DNA from: Pseudozobellia thermophila
GTDB lineage: Bacteria > Bacteroidota > Bacteroidia > Flavobacteriales > Flavobacteriaceae
NCBI RefSeq assembly: GCF_900141855.1
Contig: NZ_FQYU01000005.1
Location: 215,650-279,649, forward strand
Direction: 5' to 3'
DNA: 64,000 bases
Under the pieces are notes generated by a model, which saw nothing but the letters and a program-made list of their open reading frames with translations, made no database searches and had not been told where the DNA came from. This document shows, one piece after another, positions 18,091 to 25,361 of the stretch (positions are counted from its first letter, which is position 1; every line of letters starts with the position of its first letter). Made by a program: the position numbers and the translations under genes.

Positions 18091-18654
18091 TTAGTTGTTC
18101 AACCAGTTGGCAAGGATTTTTTTGCCTTCGGGCGTCAAGACCGATTCGGGATGGAACTGAACGGCAGAAACATCGTAAACCTTATGGCGAAGCGACATGA
18201 CCTGGCCGTTTTCATCGACCGAGGTGGCCTCCAGGCTTTCGGGAAGGTCGGGACTTACCACCCATGAATGGTAGCGGCCCACCTTTATCTTTTTGGGCAG
18301 GCCCTCAAAATTGGGGTCGTCTTTGGTAATGCTGATCTCGGTGGCGATCCCGTGGTACACCTCGTCCAGGTTGATCAATGAACCTCCGAACACCTCGCCT
18401 ATGGCCTGCTGGCCCAAGCAGACCCCGAAAATACTTTTGGTAGGGGCGTATTTGGTAATAATTTCCTTTAGGAGGCCGGCTTCATCGGGTATTCCCGGGC
18501 CCGGGGAAAGCACGATCTTGTCAAAGGCCTCGACTTCGTCCAAGGTCAATTGGTCGTTGCGTTTTACGATTACCTCACAATCCAGGTCTTCTAAATAATG
18601 GACTAAGTTATAGGTAAAACTATCGTAGTTGTCTATTACTAAAATTTTCTTCAT
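18091..18654 (-). CDS. trpG: Anthranilate synthase, glutamine amidotransferase subunit
   Basis: A 187-residue class-I glutamine amidotransferase that supplies ammonia to TrpE. The start KILVIDNYDSFTYNLVHYL is diagnostic. The catalytic Cys lies in GVCLGQQAIGE, and the His-Glu pair in VQFHPESVLT. Its ATG is two bases from the trpE stop, so the two subunits are translationally close. In some bacteria the same subunit also serves PabB, and no separate pabA is visible in this window. Confidence 0.96.
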   Translation of the reverse strand: MKKILVIDNYDSFTYNLVHYLEDLDCEVIVKRNDQLTLDEVEAFDKIVLSPGPGIPDEAGLLKEIITKYAPTKSIFGVCLGQQAIGEVFGGSLINLDEVYHGIATEISITKDDPNFEGLPKKIKVGRYHSWVVSPDLPESLEATSVDENGQVMSLRHKVYDVSAVQFHPESVLTPEGKKILANWLNN

Positions 18655-18656
18655 CT

Positions 18657-20054
18657 CTATATCGTTTCGGCAATTTTCAAGGCCTTGGTCAATGCGCCCA
18701 ATTTGTTGTAGGTTTCTTGCAGTTCGTCTTCGGGATCTGATGCGGCCACAAGGCCTGCACCGGCCTGATAGTGCAATTGATGGTTTTTGCTTAAAAATGT
18801 ACGGATCATTATGGCGTGGTTAAAGTTGCCGTCAAAGTCCATAAACCCAATGGCCCCACCGTAGTAGCCGCGACTGGTCTTTTCGTATTTTTCGATAAGC
18901 TGCATGGCCATGTGCTTGGGGGCGCCGCTCAAGGTGCCTGCGGGAAAGGTATCGGCCACCACTTTCATGGTAGGGATATCTTTCTTTTTCTTGCCCACGA
19001 CCTTCGATACCAAATGGATGACGTGGGAGAAGAACTGTACCTCCCTGTAGTTGGTCACCTCTACCATACTGCCGTTCCGGCTCAGGTCGTTCCGGGCCAG
19101 GTCGACCAACATGACGTGTTCGCTGTTTTCCTTGTCGTCTTCGGTAAGCTGCTTGGCCAAAAGGGCGTCTTGTTCGTCGTTACCGGTGCGTTTAAAGGTC
19201 CCGGCAATCGGGTGGATTTCGGCCTTGCCGTTTTTTACGATAAGCTGTGCTTCCGGTGAGCTTCCAAAGATCTTGAAATCGCCATAATCAAAGTAAAATA
19301 GGTAAGGTGATGGGTTGACCGAACGGAGGGCCCTGTACACGTTGAACTCATCTCCCTTAAACCCTTGGGAAAACCTACGGGAAAGTACCAGTTGAAAAAC
19401 ATCGCCACGTTGACAGTGTTTTTTCGCCAATCGCACGTGCTCTTTGTATTCTTCGTCCTCTAGATTGGAGGTGGCTTCGCCGTCGAGGGAGAAATTGTAC
19501 GAAGCAAAGGTACGTACGTTCAAAATATGGGCTATTTCGGCCGTGTTTTCGTCGGTGTTAAAACAGTGGGCAAAAATATAGGCCTCGTTCTTATGGTGGT
19601 CTATGGCAATGATATTCTGGTACACCGCATAATAGATGTCGGGTATGGCCACCGAATCCTCTTTTTTATTGATTTTAATGTCTTCGTAGTAGCGTACCGC
19701 GTCATAGGCCATATAGCCGAAGATACCGTTGTTGATAAACTTGAAATCGCTCTCATCGGCCTCGAACTTTTTGCTAAAGTCGTGAATGACCTTTACCACA
19801 TCGGTAGCCGCATTGATTTCCGTTTCACGCGACGTTTGGTCGGGAAACCGTTCGATAATGGTTTCGTTCTCGATCCTTATCGAGGCGATCGGGTTGCAGC
19901 AGATGTAAGAGAAGCTGTTGTCGTTGGCGTGGTAGTCGCTACTTTCGAGCAAGATACTGTTGGGAAAGCGGTCCCTGATCTTTAGATAGACGCTGACCGG
20001 GGTAATGGTATCGGCGAGAATTTTTTTGTGATAGGATTTTAACTTGTACTTCAT
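18657..20054 (-). CDS. trpE: Anthranilate synthase component I
   Basis: A 465-residue chorismate-utilising enzyme that forms anthranilate with TrpG. The N-terminal LLESSDYHAND holds the LLES element associated with tryptophan feedback inhibition. The C-terminal chorismate-binding domain shows GDVFQLVLSRRF, PSPYLFYFDYGD, EIHPIAGTFKRTG, DLARNDLSRNG and FPAGTLSGAPK. The frame is open 14 codons upstream, but MKYKLKSYHKK at 20054 fits the family and sits just after the attenuator. It is the first structural gene of trpEGDCFBA. Confidence 0.97.
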   Translation of the reverse strand: MKYKLKSYHKKILADTITPVSVYLKIRDRFPNSILLESSDYHANDNSFSYICCNPIASIRIENETIIERFPDQTSRETEINAATDVVKVIHDFSKKFEADESDFKFINNGIFGYMAYDAVRYYEDIKINKKEDSVAIPDIYYAVYQNIIAIDHHKNEAYIFAHCFNTDENTAEIAHILNVRTFASYNFSLDGEATSNLEDEEYKEHVRLAKKHCQRGDVFQLVLSRRFSQGFKGDEFNVYRALRSVNPSPYLFYFDYGDFKIFGSSPEAQLIVKNGKAEIHPIAGTFKRTGNDEQDALLAKQLTEDDKENSEHVMLVDLARNDLSRNGSMVEVTNYREVQFFSHVIHLVSKVVGKKKKDIPTMKVVADTFPAGTLSGAPKHMAMQLIEKYEKTSRGYYGGAIGFMDFDGNFNHAIMIRTFLSKNHQLHYQAGAGLVAASDPEDELQETYNKLGALTKALKIAETI

Positions 20055-20066
20055 AGTGATCGTATT

Positions 20067-20102
20067 CAAAAGGAAAAGGCTTGTCGTGATTGACAAGCCT
20101 TT
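20067..20102 (-). terminator. trp attenuator: leader terminator hairpin
   Basis: On the minus strand AAAGGCTTGTC (20102-20092) pairs perfectly with GACAAGCCTTT (20085-20075) over a six-base loop, then TTTTCCTTTT follows. This strong intrinsic terminator lies between the Trp leader peptide and trpE, in the position of a transcription attenuator. The loop and the 3' arm contain TCACGA (20089-20084), which can pair with TCGTGA (20136-20131) at the leader peptide's stop codon. That pairing is a candidate antiterminator when a ribosome stalls upstream; its effect is inferred. Confidence 0.85.
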
Positions 20103-20130
20103 TTATAGTTTTACTACAATGATGCTCAGC

Positions 20131-20187
20131 TCACGATATCTGTCGAGAGTTGTTCCACCACCAAGTATTTGTATTAATTCCGTTCAT
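20131..20187 (-). CDS. trpL: trp operon leader peptide with three consecutive Trp codons
   Basis: An 18-codon frame, MNGINTNTWWWNNSRQIS then TGA, begins with ATG at 20187. Three tandem TGG codons occupy 20163-20155. It lies directly between a consensus promoter and the terminator hairpin before trpE. A run of regulatory codons in a short frame before an amino-acid biosynthetic operon is the hallmark of ribosome-mediated attenuation: with scarce charged tRNA-Trp the ribosome stalls on the Trp codons, and when tryptophan is plentiful it reaches the stop and lets the terminator form. No Shine-Dalgarno is visible, and the expected transcription start falls at or next to the ATG, so the peptide may be read from a leaderless transcript. 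Its peptide function, if any, is the act of translation. Confidence 0.87.
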   Translation of the reverse strand: MNGINTNTWWWNNSRQIS

Positions 20188-20192
20188 TGGAC

Positions 20193-20223
20193 CAAATATA
20201 GAAATCATTTTTAAAACCACAAA
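20193..20223 (-). promoter_or_regulatory. Promoter of the trp operon
   Basis: On the minus strand TTTG (20223-20220), a 19-base spacer and TATATTTG (20200-20193) match the Bacteroidota -33/-7 promoter exactly. The start of transcription is expected about 5-7 bases downstream, which is at the ATG of the leader peptide. The promoter lies between the terminator of yceI and the attenuator. Confidence 0.8.
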
Positions 20224-20237
20224 CCGATTTGTTCGAA

Positions 20238-20275
20238 AAAAATAAAGCCCTGCAATCGCGTTAACGGCAGGGCTT
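20238..20275 (-). terminator. Intrinsic terminator after yceI
   Basis: On the minus strand AGCCCTGC (20274-20267) pairs with GCAGGGCT (20253-20246) over 13 bases, followed by TTATTTTTTT. It ends the marR-nitroreductase-yceI transcript just before the trp promoter. Confidence 0.82.
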
Positions 20276-20297
20276 GGATTTCCATTGTCGGACCGAT

Positions 20298-20873
20298 TTA
20301 AAATTCGAGGTCGACTACCAGGTCGAACTCGTCGTAAATCGTTTTATCGCCCAGATTTTCGAAGAAACTGCCCGATCCGTATTTTACATCGTACTTGGTC
20401 CTGTCTATTTTTACGTTGGCGGTAGCTTTGCTCCCGTAAACCGATACATCAAAGGTAACGGGTTTGGTAATACCTTTAATGGTAAGGTCTCCGGTTACCT
20501 CGTATGCATTTTTTCCAGTGGCTTTTACTTTGGTAAAGACCAATTTTGACGTTGGGTGCTTTTCTACCCCGAAAAAATCGTCGGATTTTAAGTGACCTTC
20601 GAGCTTTCCTTTTCCTTCGCCGCTCATATCGGTAGAGACCAAACTGGTCATGTCGGCCACAAATTCGCCTCCGGTCAGTTTATCGCCATCGAAGATAAGT
20701 GTTCCGGACTTCAGGTTTACCGTTCCGGTGTGCGAACCGGTAACCTTATAGGCTTTCCAAGTGATGGTGCTGGCATCGGTTTTTACTTCTTTTTTTTCTT
20801 CCGTGATTGGCTCGGTTGCGGTGGCAACACCAAATACTAGGGCCAAGGCCATGCTGAATACTCCTTTTTTCAT
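20298..20873 (-). CDS. YceI family periplasmic lipid-binding-type protein
   Basis: A 191-residue protein with an N-terminal signal peptide (MKKGVFSMALALVFGVATA) and one YceI lipocalin-like beta-barrel domain: ITWKAYKVTGSHTGTVNLKSG, then KLEGHLKSDDFFGVEKHPTSKLVF, then GDLTIKGITKPVTFDV. YceI proteins bind polyisoprenoids or similar amphiphiles in the periplasm and are often induced by stress. In this window it follows a MarR regulator and a nitroreductase on the same strand, which fits an oxidative or xenobiotic stress response. The 65-base gap upstream is made of TTAATAG repeats. Confidence 0.92.
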   Translation of the reverse strand: MKKGVFSMALALVFGVATATEPITEEKKEVKTDASTITWKAYKVTGSHTGTVNLKSGTLIFDGDKLTGGEFVADMTSLVSTDMSGEGKGKLEGHLKSDDFFGVEKHPTSKLVFTKVKATGKNAYEVTGDLTIKGITKPVTFDVSVYGSKATANVKIDRTKYDVKYGSGSFFENLGDKTIYDEFDLVVDLEF

Positions 20874-20881
20874 GATTTAAT

Positions 20882-20920
20882 TTAGTTAATAGTTAATAGT
20901 TAATAGTAATTAGTTAATAG
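20882..20920. repeat. Short tandem repeat of TTAATAG upstream of yceI
   Basis: Three perfect 7-base units (20886-20906), one variant TAATTAG (20907-20913) and a fourth perfect unit (20914-20920) fill the gap between the nitroreductase and yceI. The unit length is not a multiple of anything coding here. No promoter consensus is visible in the repeat. Confidence 0.85.
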
Positions 20921-20938
20921 AATAATTAGGGTAAACGT

Positions 20939-21571
20939 TTATAAATAGGTGATTAAATTCTCTATGGGTCTTCTGACCTTTTTATAGTGTTGGGTTTGGT
21001 CTTCCTCGGATCGGTACCCAAGGGCAACCAATACGGCCGCGTTCAAATTTTCCTTTTCAAGGTCTAGAATGGTATTGAATTGTTGAGGGTCGAAACCTTC
21101 CATGGGGCACGCGTCTATCTTTAAATCGGCCGCTGCCGAGAGTAGGTTGCCCAAGGCAATGTAGGCTTGCCGGGAAGTCCATGCCGCTTTTTCCGGGTCG
21201 GACAAGGGCAATAGTTTGGACTTCATCATTTCTCCATATCCCTTAAGTGCTTCGGGCGGAATGCCCCTGGTCATACTCACGTTGCTCAGGTAGTCGTCTA
21301 TGAGTTCATCGCCGAAGGTGGTTTGGTTGGCAAGAACGATAAGGTGCGAAGCCTCGGTGATCTGAGCTTGTCCCCACGCTGCCGGTTGTAGCCTGGCCCT
21401 TAATTCCGGGTCTGTCAACACCAATACTTTATAGGGTTGTAACCCGTAGGAGGATGCGCTTAGTGAAAGGGCCTCCGTTAAGGTTGCCATGTCATTGTCG
21501 GAAATTTTCCTGTCCTTATCGAATTTTTTGGTGGCGTAGCGCCAATTTAGGTTGTCGATATAAGTACTCAT
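20939..21571 (-). CDS. NfsB-like nitroreductase / NAD(P)H-dependent flavin oxidoreductase
   Basis: A 210-residue FMN-dependent enzyme of the nitroreductase family. It begins YIDNLNWRYATKKFDKDRKIS, with the FMN-contacting RYATKKF motif. ASSYGLQPYKVLVL near residue 40, the SRQAYIALGNLLSAAADL helix near residue 130, PMEGFDPQQF and a C-terminal VALGYRSEED loop follow, all typical of NfsB. Such enzymes reduce quinones and nitroaromatics with two electrons. The gene starts 14 bases after the marR stop, so it is cotranscribed with the regulator. Confidence 0.93.
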   Translation of the reverse strand: MSTYIDNLNWRYATKKFDKDRKISDNDMATLTEALSLSASSYGLQPYKVLVLTDPELRARLQPAAWGQAQITEASHLIVLANQTTFGDELIDDYLSNVSMTRGIPPEALKGYGEMMKSKLLPLSDPEKAAWTSRQAYIALGNLLSAAADLKIDACPMEGFDPQQFNTILDLEKENLNAAVLVALGYRSEEDQTQHYKKVRRPIENLITYL

Positions 21572-21584
21572 CTTTTTATGTTAA

Positions 21585-22031
21585 TTAAAATTTATCCAAT
21601 AGGGCGTTAAGTTTTGTCAAATCATCGCGGTCGAGGTTGGCCAAAATTTCATTTTCTGCCTGTTCCATGGCCTTGTCCATTTGTAACAGCATCTTTTCGC
21701 CCTCTTCCGTGATACGTATTTCAACCTTTCTCCGGTTGCTGGGGCAGACCTTTCTGTCTACAAGTCCTTTTAAAATCAACTTGTCTACCAACCTTGTGGT
21801 ATTGCTCATTTTAGTGACCATCCTTTCGTTCAGGGTAGATAGGTTGGCCGGCCTGCCCTTTTGGCCCCGAAGGATCCTCAGAACGTTGAATTGCTGAATC
21901 GACACACCAAAAGGCCTTAGGGCCGCATTGGCAGTATCGCTTATTTTGTTGTGCACCAAACTAAAGTGGATGATCGTCCTGCGTTCCAAGGGTATTTTCT
22001 TATCCGTCTTTAGAATCTTCTCAACATTCAT
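21585..22031 (-). CDS. MarR family transcriptional regulator
   Basis: A 148-residue winged-helix regulator. Helix-turn-helix segments are GVSIQQFNVLRILRGQKGRPANLSTLNERM and MSNTTRLVDKLILKGLVDRKVC, followed by the wing PSNRRKVEIRITEEGEKML. The open frame extends 22 codons upstream, but those residues read the promoter DNA, and MNVEKILKTDKK at 22031 is the plausible start. It heads a group with a nitroreductase and a YceI protein, an arrangement seen for MarR repressors that sense quinones or reactive electrophiles. A near-perfect palindrome 12 bases upstream is the likely autoregulatory operator. Confidence 0.92.
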   Translation of the reverse strand: MNVEKILKTDKKIPLERRTIIHFSLVHNKISDTANAALRPFGVSIQQFNVLRILRGQKGRPANLSTLNERMVTKMSNTTRLVDKLILKGLVDRKVCPSNRRKVEIRITEEGEKMLLQMDKAMEQAENEILANLDRDDLTKLNALLDKF

Positions 22032-22042
22032 GTTGTTACAAT

Positions 22043-22061
22043 ATTTGTATATACAAATGTA
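22043..22061 (-). promoter_or_regulatory. MarR operator candidate overlapping a -7 element
   Basis: ATTTGTATATACAAAT (22043-22058) is a perfect 16-base palindrome. On the minus strand the sequence TACATTTG (22061-22054) fits the TAnnTTTG -7 motif, so a regulator bound to the palindrome would occlude the marR promoter. No clear -33 element was found. The rhodanese gene diverges to the right and could be controlled as well. Confidence 0.6.
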
Positions 22062-22216
22062 ATCTGGTTTTTGGAATATTCCCCCATGGTGACTCACAAA
22101 TTTTTGTTAATGCGTATAAGGGGTGCGGATAGGTGAAAAAAATGTATTTTTGGTGTTTGAATATAACTGAGGCATACGGCAGTTCGAACCGTGGCAAATT
22201 AAAATATCGATGTATT

Positions 22217-22525
22217 ATGGATTTATCACAGGAAGAGTGGCGCGAACAATTGGAAAACGACGACAATGCGTTTATTTTGGACGTAAGAACCCCTGAAGAG
22301 GTAGAGGATGGGTACATACCCGGTGCCACCAATATTGATATACATTTGGGGCAAGGTTTCTTGGACGAGATCGAAAAACTTGACAAAACCAAGTCGTACT
22401 ACGTATATTGCAGGTCGGGTGCGCGAAGTGCACAGGCATGCAGTATTATGAACAGTGTCGGCTTTGAAAAGGCCTATAACCTTGAAGGTGGTTTTATGAA
22501 CTGGGAAGGCGAAGTCGCCGAATAA
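22217..22525 (+). CDS. Single-domain rhodanese-like sulfurtransferase
   Basis: A 102-residue protein with one rhodanese domain: ILDVRTPEEVEDGYIPGATNID, then YYVYCRSGARSAQACSIMNSVGF with the active-site Cys in the CRSGAR loop, and NLEGGFMNWEG. These proteins carry sulfane sulfur or transfer sulfur to cyanide and thiols. The open frame could start upstream, but MDLSQEEWREQL at 22217 agrees with the family start and the A-rich upstream DNA. It is divergent from marR. Confidence 0.92.
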   Translation: MDLSQEEWREQLENDDNAFILDVRTPEEVEDGYIPGATNIDIHLGQGFLDEIEKLDKTKSYYVYCRSGARSAQACSIMNSVGFEKAYNLEGGFMNWEGEVAE

Positions 22526-22624
22526 GGAAGAGCGGTCGTTGGACCAGGGTTTGGAATATAAAAGTTCAAGGGCGATACAAAGTGCTTGGACTTTTTCTTT
22601 TTTATAACCTAAATAGCGAATAAA

Positions 22625-23899
22625 ATGCGCGAAGACTTGCTCCATTTTATCTGGAAGTACAAAAAGCTTTCAATAGGGGAGTTGTTTTCTACCGACGGGG
22701 AGCCGATAGAATTACTGGACGTCGGTACCCATAATCATTTGGCCGGTCCTGATTTTTTCAATGCCAAGGTGAGTATCGGCGGGCAACTCTGGGCCGGCAA
22801 CGTTGAGATCCATTTAAGGTCGTCCGATTGGTATGCCCACGGCCATGAAAAAGATCCCAACTACAACAACGTCATTCTACACGTGGTCTGGGAGCACGAC
22901 ACCGAGGTTTTTCGAAGCGACAATTCCCCATTGCCCAGCCTGGAGCTCAAAAACTACATATCGGAACGGGTACTGACGAACTATCGGGCCTTGTTCGATA
23001 AACGCGACGTGTCGTTTGTCAACTGCGAAAGGAACCTGGCCCAAGTCGATTCGTTTGTAATGGGCGCTTGGCTCGAGCGTTTGTACTTTGAAAGGCTCGA
23101 GCGCAAGTCGAACGGCGTGGCCGCCCTGTTGGCCGCCTCGAACAACGATTGGGAAGAAGTACTGTTCAAGCTACTGCTTCGCAGCTTCGGGTCAAAAATC
23201 AATGCCGATGCCTTTAAGGGCCTGGGCGAAGCCCTTGAATTTAAGGTGGTGAGAAAGTTGCGGCCCGATCTGATGAAGTTGGAGAGCGTTCTTCTGGGCA
23301 TGGCCCATCTGCTTTCCGATGAAACTGTACACGACGGGTATTACATAGGGCTAAAGCAAGAATTCGAGTATCAAAAAAGTAAGTTCGGTCTGGAAAACGA
23401 GGCCGTTCGACGTCCCAGTTTTTTTAAATTGCGCCCGGCCAATTTTCCGACCCTAAGGCTGTCCCAGCTCGCCAACCTGTACCATGCCCACGAGACCCTC
23501 TTCGCCAAGGTGGTCGGAAGCTCGCATGTCAATGAGCTCTATCGACTATTCGATGTGGGGGCGAGTCCCTATTGGCAGAACCATTTTTCGTTTGGGAAAC
23601 CATCGAAAAATAGTGCAAAGCGGCTGACCAAAAAGTTTATTGACCTGTTGATTTTGAATACCGTGCTTCCGCTGAAGTTCTGCCATGCCCGAAAAATCGG
23701 TATGGCGGTGCACGAAGAAATCCTCGGAATCATCGCCGGCCTTGCGGCAGAGGAAAACTCGATCATATCCAACTTCAAAAAACAAGGGGTATCCGTCAAG
23801 AACGGCATGGAAAGTCAGTCGTTATTGCAATTGTACGATTACTACTGTACAAAAAATAAGTGTCTTCAATGTCGCATTGGGGCCAGCTTATTGCATTGA
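22625..23899 (+). CDS. DUF2851 family protein
   Basis: A 424-residue protein that I recognise as DUF2851, widespread and almost confined to Bacteroidota. Characteristic segments are MREDLLHFIWKYKKL, VGTHNHLAGPDFFNAKVSIGGQLWAGNVEIHL, DPNYNNVILHVVWEHDT, and a C-terminal YYCTKNKCLQCRIGASLL with a Cys cluster. No function is established. The acidic and histidine residues of the first 110 residues resemble a nuclease or ligand-binding site, but this is only an impression. The gene is 100 bases downstream of the rhodanese gene on the same strand. Confidence 0.88.
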   Translation: MREDLLHFIWKYKKLSIGELFSTDGEPIELLDVGTHNHLAGPDFFNAKVSIGGQLWAGNVEIHLRSSDWYAHGHEKDPNYNNVILHVVWEHDTEVFRSDNSPLPSLELKNYISERVLTNYRALFDKRDVSFVNCERNLAQVDSFVMGAWLERLYFERLERKSNGVAALLAASNNDWEEVLFKLLLRSFGSKINADAFKGLGEALEFKVVRKLRPDLMKLESVLLGMAHLLSDETVHDGYYIGLKQEFEYQKSKFGLENEAVRRPSFFKLRPANFPTLRLSQLANLYHAHETLFAKVVGSSHVNELYRLFDVGASPYWQNHFSFGKPSKNSAKRLTKKFIDLLILNTVLPLKFCHARKIGMAVHEEILGIIAGLAAEENSIISNFKKQGVSVKNGMESQSLLQLYDYYCTKNKCLQCRIGASLLH

Positions 23900-24000
23900 A
23901 ATGATTAATTTTGGAGGAAGGCTCGGCCCAAGTGGGGAACGCAAGCATGTTTTTGCAGGGTAACCATCGATGGTATCGTCGTCCTAAATTTTTTTGACCA

Positions 24001-24228
24001 ATGGACTTTTTTTATCGACTTCTCTATTATTTTCAAAAGCGGGGTTTTGAAGTGTGCCGTAGAATTGCCGAGCGACTTGGTATCAGGGCCAGGGTAGTTC
24101 GAACGTCCTTTATTTATTTGACCTTTGTTACCTTGGGCTTCGGTTTTGCCCTATACCTGTTCCTGGCTTTTTGGTTGAGGATCAAAGACCTTGTTTATAC
24201 CAAACGAACCTCCGTATTTGACCTCTGA
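24001..24228 (+). CDS. PspC-domain membrane protein
   Basis: A 75-residue protein with one PspC domain: an N-terminal basic amphipathic segment, then RIAERLGIRARVVRTSFIYLTFVTLGFGFALYLFLAFWLRIKD, that is a hydrophobic hairpin of one or two membrane passes. The parent family was named for the phage-shock regulator PspC, and small Bacteroidota members have no known task. It ends two bases before the ATG of the potassium channel gene, so the two are cotranscribed and probably translated together. Confidence 0.85.
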   Translation: MDFFYRLLYYFQKRGFEVCRRIAERLGIRARVVRTSFIYLTFVTLGFGFALYLFLAFWLRIKDLVYTKRTSVFDL

Positions 24229-24230
24229 AT

Positions 24231-25238
24231 ATGCTAAAGCTTTTCCGTTCAAAAATATACCTGGCCATTCTGTTGATGGTCGTGGTATTGTTGGTCGGTG
24301 CCGTGGGCTACAGGTTTATTGCCGGGTATACCTGGATCGAGGCCTTCTATATGACCATTATTACGGTAACCACTGTCGGTTTTGGCGAAATTCGGCCCTT
24401 GGGAACCGATGGAAAGATTTTTACGGTATTTTTAATCGTATTCAGTGTTTTTATTTTTGCTTTTGCCCTTTCGGTATTTACCGAATATATATTGAGCAGA
24501 AATTCGCTACAACTTTTAAAGAGAAAAAGGGTGAGAAACCAAATTGAAAAACTTCAGGGCCATGTGATCGTTTGCGGTTTCGGCCGCAACGGCATGCAGG
24601 CAGCGGAGCGCCTAAAGGCCTACAAAAGGCCTTTTGTCATAATCGAAAGGGATAAGGAGGTCATTGAAAAATACGATGGGGAGGTGCTCTTTGTCGAAGG
24701 CGATGCCAATGAGGACGAGGTATTGGTAAAGGCCGGTATAGAAAGGGCGCAATACCTGATCGTGGCCTTGCCCGACGATGCGGCAAATCTCTTTGTGGTG
24801 CTTTCGGCGCGCCAAATGAACTCCGACCTCTTTATTATAAGTAGGGCCTCTTTGGTCAACTCCCAGAAAAAAATGGAATTGGCCGGGGCCGATAAGGTAA
24901 TCATGCCCGATAAGATCGGGGGCGACCATATGGCCTCCTTGGTGGTAATGCCCGACCTGACGACCTTTATGGACAAACTGGGCACGGAGGGCGAGAACAC
25001 CACCAACCTGGAGGAGGTCGAAATCGAACATTTTAGTAACCAAATGCAGTACAGGTCGCTGCGCGACCTCGACCTTAGAAAAAAGACGGGATGTACGATA
25101 ATAGGGTATATCGAGCCTGACGGGAACTATATCATCAACCCCGAGGCCGATTTAAAATTACAGCCCAAGAGCAAGGTTATCGTATTGGGGCGGCCCGAGC
25201 AAATTAGAAAGTTGAACAAAATGTTTCGTATAGGGTGA
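24231..25238 (+). CDS. Two-TM potassium channel with RCK (TrkA-N/TrkA-C) domain
   Basis: A 335-residue subunit of a ligand-gated K+ channel of the MthK type. The first helix (about residues 8-31) and second helix (about 65-87) flank the pore loop, which has TVTTVGFGE at 46-54, the K+ selectivity filter. A Rossmann RCK domain follows from about residue 110 with HVIVCGFGRNG, VIEKYDGEVLFVEGDANEDEVL, and a TrkA-C region near the C-terminus (TIIGYIEPDGNYIINP). Only two helices precede the RCK domain. The preceding pspC-like gene may modulate it; that is positional inference. Confidence 0.95.
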   Translation: MLKLFRSKIYLAILLMVVVLLVGAVGYRFIAGYTWIEAFYMTIITVTTVGFGEIRPLGTDGKIFTVFLIVFSVFIFAFALSVFTEYILSRNSLQLLKRKRVRNQIEKLQGHVIVCGFGRNGMQAAERLKAYKRPFVIIERDKEVIEKYDGEVLFVEGDANEDEVLVKAGIERAQYLIVALPDDAANLFVVLSARQMNSDLFIISRASLVNSQKKMELAGADKVIMPDKIGGDHMASLVVMPDLTTFMDKLGTEGENTTNLEEVEIEHFSNQMQYRSLRDLDLRKKTGCTIIGYIEPDGNYIINPEADLKLQPKSKVIVLGRPEQIRKLNKMFRIG

Positions 25239-25361
25239 TGGGTCATCAATACTTGCGTTAATTCAACGTTATTATTTGATTGTATTGCTATTTTTTAGGA
25301 TATTGCCACAATCGCAAAAAAAATTATCTACATAGAAGTGCCAAACACCACACATTCGATT

